DNA of 64,000 nt, taken from contig NZ_LNZA01000001.1 in assembly GCF_001468035.1 (NCBI RefSeq), forward strand, positions 2,396,231 through 2,460,230. Direction: 5' to 3'. Shown in pieces: positions 27,234 to 36,460 of this stretch. Origin of the DNA: Legionella tucsonensis (GTDB taxonomy: Bacteria > Pseudomonadota > Gammaproteobacteria > Legionellales > Legionellaceae). A model generated the notes under the pieces. That model made no database searches. It was not told where the DNA came from and saw only the letters and a list, made by a program, of their open reading frames with translations. The translations under genes and the position numbers were made by a program. Positions within the stretch are counted from its first letter, which is position 1, and every line of letters begins with the position of its first letter.

Positions 27234-27760
27234 CTTGGTATATGAATTACATAAGTAACCACACCCCAAATCACTAAATCTTGCCCATCCGTGATATCAA
27301 TCGGTTTATATTTTGGATTTTCTGGAAGAAGCTGTACACGATCTCCTATTTTAGAGAAGCGCTTCACAGTCAACTCTCCATTAAGTGCAGCAATCACAAT
27401 TTTGCCATGTTGCGCTTCAAGACTCTTGTCAACAATCAATAGATCTCCTGAATGAATACCCGCATCAGTCATCGAATCTCCTGTCGCAGTCAGAATGAAT
27501 GTCGCTGCAGGATGCTTTATCAACTGCTGATTTAAATCTAAGTAACGTTCAATGTAATCATCTCCTGGTGAGGGAAATCCAGCTTGAACTTTGCTGGAAT
27601 AAAGAGGTAATTTGTATGCCTTAGACTCTTTTTCCAATAGTGTATGAACTTCTGAAAGACGAGACATAGGAATACGTATTGCCTTAGTCGGTTCTAATCC
27701 ATATTTTCCTCCGCCCAAAGGCCGACCTGCTCCTTCTCGTTTACCTCCACGTTGACTCAT
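27230..27760 (-). CDS. umuD: DNA polymerase V autoproteolytic subunit UmuD with basic N-terminal extension
   Basis: 176 aa from the ATG at 27760 (AGAGG 4-5 nt upstream; further in-frame ATGs at 27763, 27772 and 27817). Residues ~57-176 are UmuD: cleavage site A60-G61 (V-Q-A-G-F-P-S-P), catalytic S96 (G-D-S-M) and K133 (T-V-K). Spacings of 36 and 37 residues equal those of E. coli UmuD (C24, S60, K97). The first ~50 residues are extra and basic, with R-G-G-K-R-E-G-A-G-R-P then T-K-A-I-R-I-P, suggesting nucleic-acid binding. The stop codon comes from the adjacent MITE-like element. Confidence 0.92.
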   Translation of the reverse strand: MSQRGGKREGAGRPLGGGKYGLEPTKAIRIPMSRLSEVHTLLEKESKAYKLPLYSSKVQAGFPSPGDDYIERYLDLNQQLIKHPAATFILTATGDSMTDAGIHSGDLLIVDKSLEAQHGKIVIAALNGELTVKRFSKIGDRVQLLPENPKYKPIDITDGQDLVIWGVVTYVIHIPS

Positions 27761-27903
27761 CATGCCTCTCATTTGATTTTTGTTGCAAAAATCAATAATA
27801 GAAATAAATGAATGCATTGTAAATAACGTGCCTTAATTACTGGGAAACGGTACTCTATTTTTTGATCTGCTCTATGCGATAGAAAAAGGGTATACTTAAA
27901 TCG

Positions 27904-27919
27904 TTGTAAATTTTTACAA
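27904..27919. promoter_or_regulatory. Palindrome between umuD and dam
   Basis: TTGTAAA and TTTACAA, perfect 7-bp arms around 2 T, in the 225-bp region between the divergent umuD and dam starts. An operator candidate for either gene. It does not match the E. coli SOS box. Confidence 0.35.
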
Positions 27920-27985
27920 TAAAAATTCTGTTTTTTTTCTTAAAAATGAGCAATACTTCTTCCTGAATAAATCGTGGTAAAACCA

Positions 27986-28795
27986 ATGGTTAAAATAAGG
28001 CCTTTTCTCAAATGGGCAGGTAGTAAATACAACTGTCTGGAAAAGATTATTCCCTTTCTTCCTCAGGGTAAACGTCTCATTGAGCCTTTTGCCGGCTCAG
28101 GCGTTATTTTTATGAATACGAATTATTCTTCCTACCTGTTGGCTGAAAGCAATTTTGACTTAATCTATCTTTTTACTACATTACAACAAAATGGAGACGC
28201 ATTCATTAAGCATTGCGAAGCCTATTTTAGCCCAGAATTCAACCGTAAAGAAAAATATTATCAACTCCGATCTGATTTTAATTTATCTCCTCATTCACAA
28301 GAAAAATCTGCACTTTTTCTTTACCTAAATCGACACGGTTATAATGGATTATGTCGATATAACTCCAAAGGACTTTATAACGTTCCTTTTGGACTTTATA
28401 GCAAACCTTATTTTCCATACAAAGAAATGCAACTTTTTCATTTGAAAAGCCAACAGACAGAATTTATCCATAATGATTTCAGAAAAACGTTTGAATATGC
28501 AGAGCGGGGTGATGTGATTTATTGCGACCCACCTTATGTACTACTTTCAGAGAAATCACACCATTTACCCTACACCAAAAAACTATTTACAACAGAAGAT
28601 CAAATCGAGTTAACAGAGTTGGCTAAAGAAACAGCTGCTAAGGGCATTCCGGTTATTCTTTCCAACCATGATACTGAGTTTACTCGATACCACTATAGAA
28701 AAGCAGAAATTAAAAGTTTTCCGGTATCGCGTTTTATTAATTGCCAGGGATCGCTACGCCATCCGGTAAAAGAGTTAATTGCAATATTTAATTAA
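27986..28795 (+). CDS. dam: DNA adenine methylase (D12 class, Dam-like)
   Basis: 269 aa. F-L-K-W-A-G-S-K-Y and E-P-F-A-G-S-G bind S-adenosylmethionine, and the catalytic motif IV D-P-P-Y is at 181-184 (Y-C-D-P-P-Y). N-R-H-G-Y-N-G-L-C-R-Y-N is a further D12-class signature. It should methylate adenine, likely in GATC, though specificity is inferred. The frame is open to a GTG at 27974; I chose the ATG at 27986, which aligns with Dam starts. Confidence 0.9.
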   Translation: MVKIRPFLKWAGSKYNCLEKIIPFLPQGKRLIEPFAGSGVIFMNTNYSSYLLAESNFDLIYLFTTLQQNGDAFIKHCEAYFSPEFNRKEKYYQLRSDFNLSPHSQEKSALFLYLNRHGYNGLCRYNSKGLYNVPFGLYSKPYFPYKEMQLFHLKSQQTEFIHNDFRKTFEYAERGDVIYCDPPYVLLSEKSHHLPYTKKLFTTEDQIELTELAKETAAKGIPVILSNHDTEFTRYHYRKAEIKSFPVSRFINCQGSLRHPVKELIAIFN

Positions 28796-28799
28796 TTCA

Positions 28800-28833
28800 T
28801 AATGTAGCCTGGTCAGCGAAGCAAGCTACATTA
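28800..28833. terminator. Bidirectional hairpin between convergent dam and MFS genes
   Basis: Perfect 9-bp arms TAATGTAGC/GCTACATTA with a 16-nt loop, in the 53-bp gap between convergent genes. No long T-run. The loop text (CTGGTCAGCGAAGCAA) resembles short degenerate intergenic words also seen near 24526 and 55329. Confidence 0.5.
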
Positions 28834-28848
28834 GGGGTAGATTTTCCA

Positions 28849-30126
28849 TTAATTAATTGGATGATCTTTATGATCATGATCTTTGATAAAGAAAGCAAGA
28901 ATAGTAACGAGTAATAATGACAGTGGTAATATCGATAAAGCAACCTGATAATCTACTACTGTATAGATATGCTCCCCCTCTACAATGCCACTGTCACCAA
29001 AAGTATCCAGTAACTTGCCAACAAGTGGTTGGAAAATAACACCCCCAAGGGTTACTATCATGTTTGTTGCTGCGAATACCGTACCTGATAATTGAGCGCC
29101 ACTGCATTCCTTAGCCATAATAAATACTATAATTTCTGTCGCACTAAATACGCCATACAAAAACAACAAGACATTCAAGCTAAAGTAGGATAATCCAGGC
29201 CAATATAATACGATGCTAATACAAATCAAGGCTAAAATTGCGCCTAAAACCAAAGGCAACAAACGTCTTCCTGTACGATCTGATAAATATCCGGCAATAG
29301 GAGCACCAACTGCCCAACCCAAAAAAACTGCTGAGACAGTTCTGGCAGCCTCAACTTTAGTCAAATTGTGTGCTTGCTCCAAATACGTTTTTCCCCACAA
29401 CTCACCAAATACAGACAATGAAGTATATAAACAGGCTCCAACAAAACCAATAACCCAAACTTCTGGTGCCATTAGCACTTTAAGAACATTTCTGAAGAAC
29501 TCGGGTAAAGGATGTTTATTTGACTGATGTCCTTCAGGTCCATCACGAACCACGAGAAATATCAATACACTCAATCCAGAGCCTACAATGGCTATTAAGA
29601 ATAATACATACTCCCAACCGATGCTCTCAGACCATTCAGTAATCTTCACTTCACCATAAACAAGCCCTAACATTCCTAAAGTAGTCATGAGGCCCGCAAC
29701 TAAAGAAAAATAGCGTCTGGGTAACCAATGTAGTGCAAGAGACAATACACCGACAAACGCAAAGGAAGAGCCAAAACCCACTAAAAAGCGTCCCGCCCCC
29801 ACCAAAAACATGGATGAGGTCAGGGTAAACATCCAGGAACCAATGGCACAACACACACAGGCAAACGTTAAAAGCCGTCGAGGACCAAATCGATCCATGA
29901 GCATTCCTACAGGCATTTGCATCGGTGAATATGCAAAATAATATAAGGCGGATATTTGGCCAAAAGTAGTCGCTGAAATATGCCCCAACGCGATGCTTAG
30001 TTCAGTCTGTAAAACCCCAGGAATAATACGCAAAATAAACTCATAGCAGTAAAAAACAGCCCCAACAAAGCATATAAGCATGCCAAAAAGCAATTGTTTT
30101 CTTGAAACAGTGTCATTTAGGTGCAT
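28849..30126 (-). CDS. MFS transporter (second of a tandem pair)
   Basis: 425 aa, 12 helices. Motifs: Y-E-F-I-L-R-I-I-P in helix 1, M-D-R-F-G-P-R-R-L-L in loop 2-3, and F-A-F-V-G-V-L-S-L-A-x-x-W-L-P in helix 4. It is clearly homologous to the gene before it (same motifs, same order), overlapping it by 14 bp, so the pair is a tandem duplication in one operon. Substrate unknown. Confidence 0.88.
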   Translation of the reverse strand: MHLNDTVSRKQLLFGMLICFVGAVFYCYEFILRIIPGVLQTELSIALGHISATTFGQISALYYFAYSPMQMPVGMLMDRFGPRRLLTFACVCCAIGSWMFTLTSSMFLVGAGRFLVGFGSSFAFVGVLSLALHWLPRRYFSLVAGLMTTLGMLGLVYGEVKITEWSESIGWEYVLFLIAIVGSGLSVLIFLVVRDGPEGHQSNKHPLPEFFRNVLKVLMAPEVWVIGFVGACLYTSLSVFGELWGKTYLEQAHNLTKVEAARTVSAVFLGWAVGAPIAGYLSDRTGRRLLPLVLGAILALICISIVLYWPGLSYFSLNVLLFLYGVFSATEIIVFIMAKECSGAQLSGTVFAATNMIVTLGGVIFQPLVGKLLDTFGDSGIVEGEHIYTVVDYQVALSILPLSLLLVTILAFFIKDHDHKDHPIN

Positions 30127-31411
30127 GAGCGTGAGTTTCCCTTAAAAAGAAGGTTAATAAAGCAGCAATAAACATACTTAGTGGTATAAAAGCCAGTGCA
30201 ACGCGGTAATCAGTGATGTTGTACAATTTATTAACATTTTCCACAACTAACGCAGTTGAAAGTGAGGCACCACTCCGTAAGGAATAACTAAAGTCCAATA
30301 AATGCCCTACTAAAGGCTGCAATAACATACCACCTAACATGACAATCATGTTGGTAAACGCCATAGCTGTACCTGCTGCCTCACCAGGACTCAACTCCCT
30401 TCCGACTGCAAACACAATTGCTTGTGCACTATAAGATAGCCCCAGGAAAAACATGATTACCTGTACATTAGCTTCACTTAAACCAGGGAAATACAGAATA
30501 ACCAGCATAAGGACCGTAGCAACAGCAGCACCTAAAAACATAGGGAGCTTTCTGCGCGCTATTCTGTCAGAAAAGTATCCCATCAGGGGAGCGCCTAAAG
30601 TAAAACCTAAGAAAAGTAATGAATTCGCTACGCCCGCGCCATGCGCTGATAAGCCATGGGCATGCCTTAAATAGGGAATTCCCCATAATTCAGCAAATAC
30701 AGTCGTAGGTAGATAAACCATACAACCATAAAGTCCATTAATCCATATTTGTCTATTACTGATTATTATATTTAAGTCAATCAGGCCTACTTTAAAATTG
30801 GAAACGGTACCGCTTTGCCTGTAGCGTCCTTTTTTATCGTGAACTCCCAACCACAATAAAAAGGTTAATACAATCCCAAAAAAGGCAGTCATGTTTAAGG
30901 TTTTAATCCATCCTATTTGGGTAACAAAAAGCTCTAAAAAATTATCGCCTAACATGGCTCCTACTGTTCCTAAAGCTGAAGTAATACCAGAAACCATAGC
31001 GAGCTTATTCTCAGGCAACCAGATTGTAGCAAGCTTTAATACCCCCACAAATGCAAATGCAGAGCCTAATCCGACTAAAAATCGTCCTGAAGCTGCAATC
31101 CAAAAAAAGGTTGTACCTGTGAATAAAAAAGTTCCAATTACGCAACTCAAACAGGCAAAAGTTAATAATCTTCGAGGACCATATCGATCCATCATAATCC
31201 CTACAGGTAATTGCATAGGGACATAGGCATAATAATAAATAGATGAAATATGCCCAAAGCCTGTGGCTGACAAATTAAAATGCTCACGTAGGGCAGTTTC
31301 CATTACACTTGGCGCTATTCGAAGCAAATATTCATAACTGTAAAACAGGGCTCCAAGACCACAAATAAGCCATCCAATTAATGGGTAATTTCTCCGGTTT
31401 TCAGAAAGCAA
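30113..31411 (-). CDS. MFS transporter (first of a tandem pair)
   Basis: 432 aa with 12 helices and the same signatures as its downstream neighbour (Y-E-Y-L-L-R-I-A-P; M-D-R-Y-G-P-R-R-L-L; F-A-F-V-G-V-L-K-L-A-x-x-W-L-P). No ATG starts this frame. A GTG lies at 31447, but a perfect AAGGAG sits 6 nt before a TTG at 31411, which I take as the start; this is an unusual start codon. Probably co-transcribed with the 28849 gene. Confidence 0.85.
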   Translation of the reverse strand: MLSENRRNYPLIGWLICGLGALFYSYEYLLRIAPSVMETALREHFNLSATGFGHISSIYYYAYVPMQLPVGIMMDRYGPRRLLTFACLSCVIGTFLFTGTTFFWIAASGRFLVGLGSAFAFVGVLKLATIWLPENKLAMVSGITSALGTVGAMLGDNFLELFVTQIGWIKTLNMTAFFGIVLTFLLWLGVHDKKGRYRQSGTVSNFKVGLIDLNIIISNRQIWINGLYGCMVYLPTTVFAELWGIPYLRHAHGLSAHGAGVANSLLFLGFTLGAPLMGYFSDRIARRKLPMFLGAAVATVLMLVILYFPGLSEANVQVIMFFLGLSYSAQAIVFAVGRELSPGEAAGTAMAFTNMIVMLGGMLLQPLVGHLLDFSYSLRSGASLSTALVVENVNKLYNITDYRVALAFIPLSMFIAALLTFFLRETHAHAPK

Positions 31412-31570
31412 AGTAATCTCCTTAACTATTTGGTTAAGCAAGGGCACGCACTGTTTTCAATTCAACAGTAAAAGCCCTTAGCTAAATAATTCACCTATTA
31501 TCCTGAGCGCAACCCGATACATCTCATACGGCATACTGCTACACCTTGAGTCCTGCATTCAGGATGCTTC

Positions 31571-32812
31571 TTATTCTAAATTACTACTTACTTGATTTGC
31601 TCCGCTTGCTATTGCAGCCTGAGCTACAGCAACAGGAACTCGTTCTCTTAAACGAGGATCTATAGGCTTGGGAATAATGTAGTTAGGACCAAAATCCCAA
31701 TACGCAACACCTGGGTAATTATCCTTCACTACCTGGGGGACGGGCTCATGCACCAGTTGACGAATTGCTTCAACTGCAGCAATTTGCATTGATTGATTAA
31801 TACACTTGGCGCGTACATCCAACGCGCCACGAAAAATATAAGGAAAACATAACACATTATTGACTTGATTAGGATAGTCGCTACGTCCGGTAGCAATGAC
31901 CAAATCATCACGAACTTGAAAAGCCAATTCAGGTCTAATTTCAGGATCAGGGTTTGACAAAGCAAAAATAACAGGCCTAGGTGCCATTAATTTCAATAAA
32001 TCGACACCTAATAAGTCCGGCTTGGCAACTCCAATAAAAACATCAGCATCAACGAGTGCATCTGCTAAAGTTCGAGATTCAGTAGTACGTGCAAAAGCAA
32101 ATTTATAAGCATTTAAATCAGCTCGTCCAGAATGGATAACACCTTTTGTATCCAAAAGTAACATATTTTCTTTATGTGCCCCCAAAGCTACAAGCAATCG
32201 CATGGAAGCAATTCCTGCTGCTCCTGCTCCAATACAAACGATTTTTGCTTCAGATAATTTTTTTTGTTGTAGTTCAAGGGCATTAAGCAAAGCTGCTGCA
32301 ACAACTATTGCAGTACCATGCTGATCATCATGGAATACTGGAATGTTCAATTGCTCAATTAAAGCCTGCTCAATTTCAAAACACTCTGGGGCCTTTAGAT
32401 CTTCCAGATTAATCCCTCCAAAAGTGGGAGCAATCCGTTTTGCTGTAGAAATAAAAGCTTGCGAATCGTGAGCATCAATTTCTATATCAAATACATCAAT
32501 GCCAGCAAAACGCTTAAATAATACTGCCTTACCTTCCATTACTGGCTTACTTGCAAGAGGCCCAAGATCTCCCAAACCCAATACTGCAGTGCCATTCGTC
32601 ATAACAGCGACTAAATTTCCTTTATTAGTGTAACGATAGGCGTCTTCAGGGTTTTCTGCTATTGCAATTACAGGAGCAGCAACACCAGGCGTATAAGCCA
32701 GGGACAAATCACTCTGAGAGTCAGTTGATTTGGTAACATGGACACCGAGTTTTCCAGGGGTTGGAAACTCGTGATAATCTAATGCACATTGCTTTAAAAC
32801 TTCATTATCCAA
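31571..32812 (-). CDS. Malic enzyme (short form, no phosphotransacetylase domain)
   Basis: 413 aa. Oxidative decarboxylation of malate to pyruvate. Motifs: S-L-A-Y-T-P-G-V-A near the N-terminus, K[16 protein letters not shown], the metal site [10 protein letters not shown], and the Rossmann turn I-G-A-G-A-A-G. The length matches the single-domain bacterial form, whereas MaeB-type enzymes carry an extra ~340-aa domain. Cofactor (NAD or NADP) not decided. It stands alone between rpmE and the MFS pair. Confidence 0.92.
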   Translation of the reverse strand: MDNEVLKQCALDYHEFPTPGKLGVHVTKSTDSQSDLSLAYTPGVAAPVIAIAENPEDAYRYTNKGNLVAVMTNGTAVLGLGDLGPLASKPVMEGKAVLFKRFAGIDVFDIEIDAHDSQAFISTAKRIAPTFGGINLEDLKAPECFEIEQALIEQLNIPVFHDDQHGTAIVVAAALLNALELQQKKLSEAKIVCIGAGAAGIASMRLLVALGAHKENMLLLDTKGVIHSGRADLNAYKFAFARTTESRTLADALVDADVFIGVAKPDLLGVDLLKLMAPRPVIFALSNPDPEIRPELAFQVRDDLVIATGRSDYPNQVNNVLCFPYIFRGALDVRAKCINQSMQIAAVEAIRQLVHEPVPQVVKDNYPGVAYWDFGPNYIIPKPIDPRLRERVPVAVAQAAIASGANQVSSNLE

Positions 32813-33060
32813 AGTACTTACTCTCTTTCATGTGAAACAAAACTTAAGTAAGGTTTAAAATCCTACTAACCATCGCCAACTCATCCTTATCCAAAGCACC
32901 ATAGGCATACAAACATCTGGCTATATACTCACAGTTATTCAGAAAACAGCCATGAAGTGATGAAATTGGGACAAGAATTGGACGTCAAGAACCTACAAGC
33001 ACTGCAAATTAGCATTGCAGGAACAATCTGTCAATAAGTTATACTTCGAATGAAGTATAA

Positions 33061-33087
33061 TAAAAAGGCGCAAAGATAACGCGCCCC
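33061..33087 (-). terminator. Rho-independent terminator of rpmE
   Basis: On the minus strand GGCGC, a 9-nt loop and GCGCC are followed by TTTTTA. It begins right at the rpmE stop codon. A second inverted repeat (TTATACTTC/GAAGTATAA, 33038-33059) follows downstream. Confidence 0.8.
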
Positions 33088-33321
33088 TTATTTCTTTTCT
33101 TCTTTAGCAGCTTGATTAGAACGCTGGCTATAACGATCACGGAACTTCTGAACACGACCCCCAGTATCCACCAATTTTTGCTTACCAGTATAAAAAGGAT
33201 GACATTGTGAGCATACTTCAATGTTCAAATCTTTACACAATGTTGAACGGGTTTCAAATTCCTCGCCACAGCTGCATGTTACCTTAACTACTTTATAATC
33301 TGGATGAATTGATGCCTTCAT
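33088..33321 (-). CDS. rpmE: 50S ribosomal protein L31 (zinc-binding form)
   Basis: 77 aa. Starts M-K-x-x-I-H-P-x-Y as in bacterial L31 and keeps the zinc ligands C16, C18, C37 and C40 ([18 protein letters not shown]), so this is the C+ type. The T-G-G-R-V-x-K-F motif follows. The extra charged tail of ~9 residues is common. Single-gene unit with its own terminator. Confidence 0.96.
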   Translation of the reverse strand: MKASIHPDYKVVKVTCSCGEEFETRSTLCKDLNIEVCSQCHPFYTGKQKLVDTGGRVQKFRDRYSQRSNQAAKEEKK

Positions 33322-33637
33322 AATACTACTCTCTCAGTTTTAAATGAGTATCGCCACCTGAACCCAATGCCAAGCACCATACTCGATACAAATGACGCAA
33401 AACAATAGCAGAAAATTTTCTGTAAAGCAATTTTTATAAAAATAGGGAGGTAATAGTCTCTTCAATTATTTAATGCTTTGATTCAAACTGCTACCACCAC
33501 TTGAATAATGAAAATCGGAAATTGATGGAGTTCTCTTATAAACTCAATAAAGTTATCCCTTATCTCACCGCCGAATTGGTTAAATTTCTATCTATCCTTT
33601 TAATGTATATACTATAATAGATATATATTCGCACATT
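33322..33637. other. Divergent intergenic region between rpmE and the CE-clan protease gene
   Basis: 316 bp, AT-rich. A TATAAT at 33613-33618 inside TATATACTATAATAGATATATA is a likely -10 box for the protease gene, giving a leader of only ~10-25 nt; the -35 is not clear. No RNA gene or repeat recognised. Confidence 0.45.
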
Positions 33638-35692
33638 ATGACAATTATTATGGCTGTAAAATATAAGCCTTTTGATGATCTGGATCGTGAAATACAAATT
33701 AAGCGCGGTGAAAGATATAGAAAAAATCAAATAGACTTTGATAATTCATCCATTGTTAACAGCGCTTCAAGAGTCTTGAACAGTCAAGGTTATACTAATT
33801 TTATTTCAATAATGGTCGGGCAAGACCGGGTTGGCGAACATTTTAACTTAGCAAATCAATTAGAAGAAAAAGGTATTGATTTTTCTAAGGCAGACCCTCG
33901 CTATGTATTTTTTTCTTTGCCTACCAAATTGGGAGAACATTCAGTTGCTGTCGTAATTGATCGAGAAAAGAAAAAAGTACACATTATGGATTCTTTAGGT
34001 GAGAATTACGTAGAAGCCAAAAAGCAAATTTCTCAATGCATCGAAGAAGGAATTTTGCATGGTTATAAAATTACGTGTGGTTCTGGGGTACAACAAAGGG
34101 ATGAAATCAGTTGTGGCGTCCATAGTTCCGCAAATATTGTTGAAGTAATCACTGAAAGTATTCAACCTGAAGATGGACATAAATTACCCGAGCGGTCTGA
34201 GGAAGAAGTAATTAGGTTAACTGGCTTACTGAGCACTGCAAATGATGATGAAGCAGCAGATAGACAAAAACATGAAAAAGAATCCGCAATTGCTTACCGC
34301 CAAAAAAATATTTTAAAATCTATATTATTAAAGCAGAAACCAACAGCAGATCTGAACGTATTATTGAGAGAATTAAATAAAGAAATACCTCCTGATAGTG
34401 AATTTACACAAAGATCTTTGTATGATTTTTTAGACGATTTCAAAAAAAATTTCCCCAATAACAAGTTAAATGCAGAATTCAAAAAACCGAAATTTATTAA
34501 CTTAATAAATAAATATCCCCCCTTAGATGGAAGATTGCAAGATTTACTAGAACGGGAAATGACTCAATTTTTTCACAAAAAAACCAATTTAGAAAAATTA
34601 AAAGATCTTTTTAATCGATCCACTTCGAGTAAAGAAACTAATGCAGAAAAAGAAGCCAGGAAACAAATCAAAGCCGAAATCGAAACAGCAAACTCCATCA
34701 TGCAAAAAGAGAAAGAAGGAGGTGATCAAGTTCGTATCAAAAAATTAAAAGAAATCGCTGAGGATTGTAAAAAAAATGGAATTACTCATTTTCCTTGTTT
34801 AGAAGCTATAAAAGAACTGGCAGAAAATAAAAAAATCTATACTGGCATGGGATATGAATTTATAATGAGTAATCTCTCTCAACCTAATTTATTATCCATT
34901 AATAACATAGATCTACACATTGATCCCTATGCTCCTCTTAATCATGCTTATTCTCATGTTAGCTTATATAATGGTTTAAATAGTATTATTGATTCATTCA
35001 TTTCCCAATATGAAAGGGCAAAAAATGCAGATTTACTCTATGAATGGAGTGGCAATTTTTTAGGTTATTGTCTTGATGGACAACTGGAGTCTGCTTTTCA
35101 TTTTTTACAACTAAGAGATCAACCTAAAATGCCACTTCATAAAGGAATGGAAGTTTTTCTATCTGAATATGCTAAAGACTTTGCGGCGAGTAAATGGATA
35201 GGATTTGTTAAAACCTGGAGCGATCTTGGTAATCTTTATGAAGAGTATCAAACAGCCCTTGCTAAAGTAAACGAAGGTCAAACATATCTAATGAAACGTT
35301 CCGATATAAAAGATGAAGAATATTCACAGGAAAATATTCGACTCTTAAAACGGGTAATGTCTGGTATAGGGACAGCTTTCAACTCATCTCGTATAGCAGC
35401 GTTTATACTTGAGAAACATCCTGATTATGAGTTTAGTGATGGACAGAAATTAACTGAACAATTGATTAAAGACTATTTAAAAAATGTTCTAAACATGGAA
35501 GAACCTGCCTGTAATACCGAATCGACTAGCTCATATAAAAGCGTATTGACTCAACTCGATAGCGACCAAGTCCATGAGATAAAAAGTGCCAAAATAAAAA
35601 CTCCAACAGAGACTATCACTCCAACTGTAAAAAAAGAAACACCTGCCTCTCCTCCTGAATCGGACACAGAAATCCATTCACCGCGCCTTTAA
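33638..35692 (+). CDS. Putative effector with Ulp1-like (clan CE) cysteine protease domain
   Basis: 684 aa. Residues ~50-175 carry a clan CE catalytic set: H101 (G-E-H-S-V-A-V-V-I-D), D118 (H-I-M-D-S-L-G), Q153 and C159 (Q-Q-R-D-E-I-S-C-G-V-H). The His-Asp (17) and Gln-Cys (6) spacings equal those of yeast Ulp1, so deubiquitinase, deSUMOylase/deNEDDylase or acetyltransferase activity is plausible. The remaining ~500 residues are Lys/Glu-rich, mostly helical, unknown. The C-terminus is polar and Pro/Thr-rich. No signal peptide or membrane span. The ATG at 33638 or at 33650 may be used; neither has a ribosome site. Effector status is inference from the genus and composition. Confidence 0.75.
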   Translation: MTIIMAVKYKPFDDLDREIQIKRGERYRKNQIDFDNSSIVNSASRVLNSQGYTNFISIMVGQDRVGEHFNLANQLEEKGIDFSKADPRYVFFSLPTKLGEHSVAVVIDREKKKVHIMDSLGENYVEAKKQISQCIEEGILHGYKITCGSGVQQRDEISCGVHSSANIVEVITESIQPEDGHKLPERSEEEVIRLTGLLSTANDDEAADRQKHEKESAIAYRQKNILKSILLKQKPTADLNVLLRELNKEIPPDSEFTQRSLYDFLDDFKKNFPNNKLNAEFKKPKFINLINKYPPLDGRLQDLLEREMTQFFHKKTNLEKLKDLFNRSTSSKETNAEKEARKQIKAEIETANSIMQKEKEGGDQVRIKKLKEIAEDCKKNGITHFPCLEAIKELAENKKIYTGMGYEFIMSNLSQPNLLSINNIDLHIDPYAPLNHAYSHVSLYNGLNSIIDSFISQYERAKNADLLYEWSGNFLGYCLDGQLESAFHFLQLRDQPKMPLHKGMEVFLSEYAKDFAASKWIGFVKTWSDLGNLYEEYQTALAKVNEGQTYLMKRSDIKDEEYSQENIRLLKRVMSGIGTAFNSSRIAAFILEKHPDYEFSDGQKLTEQLIKDYLKNVLNMEEPACNTESTSSYKSVLTQLDSDQVHEIKSAKIKTPTETITPTVKKETPASPPESDTEIHSPRL

Positions 35693-35819
35693 GGATGACT
35701 GTAAATTATTCAACTCAATTATTTTTTTGCATAAAAAGATGATATTTTTAACAATTTGTTACAAATTAACAATGTTTGGTCTACGCTTATAAAAACAAAT
35801 TAATTTAACAGGAGTTAAA

Positions 35820-36317
35820 ATGAAAAAACTGGCACTTTATAGGCTTGAAACACCCAATGACCTTGATATAAAAGATCGTCGTAAAATTGCTGAGGCTATT
35901 AACCCACTTTTGGCAGATACATTTGCATTATTCGTTAAAACCAAAAATTTCCATTGGCATATGACGGGACCCCATTATCGTGATTATCATCTCTTATTAG
36001 ATGAGCAAAGCGAACAAATTCTTGCAATGATAGATGTTTTAGCAGAACGTGTACGCAAACTTGGAGAAAGAACAATCCATTCTATTGGGCAGATCAAAGA
36101 ATTGCAAACACTTCAAGATGTCAATGAAACCTTGTCAGCAGATGATATGTTGCATAACCTCCTGGAAGATAATAAGAGTTTTTTAAAAAATATGAGAAAA
36201 GTTCATGAAGTGTGCAGTAAGCGAGATGATTTTGCCACAACCAGCCTCTTGGAAGTTTATATTGATGAAACAGAACGACGAATTTGGTTTTTATTTGAAA
36301 CGTTACAAAATAAATAA
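35820..36317 (+). CDS. dps: Dps-like ferritin (DNA-protecting, iron-storing)
   Basis: 165 aa. The Dps ferroxidase motif K-N-F-H-W-H-M-T-G-P-H-Y-x-x-Y-H (~44-59) and the second-half D-E-Q-S-E-Q-I are intact, supporting iron oxidation at the dimer interface of a 12-mer. It protects DNA from peroxide and sequesters iron. CAGGAG precedes the ATG. Monocistronic, ending toward the exonuclease pair. Confidence 0.92.
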   Translation: MKKLALYRLETPNDLDIKDRRKIAEAINPLLADTFALFVKTKNFHWHMTGPHYRDYHLLLDEQSEQILAMIDVLAERVRKLGERTIHSIGQIKELQTLQDVNETLSADDMLHNLLEDNKSFLKNMRKVHEVCSKRDDFATTSLLEVYIDETERRIWFLFETLQNK

Positions 36318-36460
36318 TGAATTTCAAGCAAGCGCTTAGGTAAGGGCTCGTGGGGAATGTTGAATCTTGGTCGAACAGGAATGGTAATGCGTGCGGAGCA
36401 GAACGGAAAAACCAAAACCGATATATTTTTTTCTTCCGACTCCGCCCGCTTCATCTCAAG

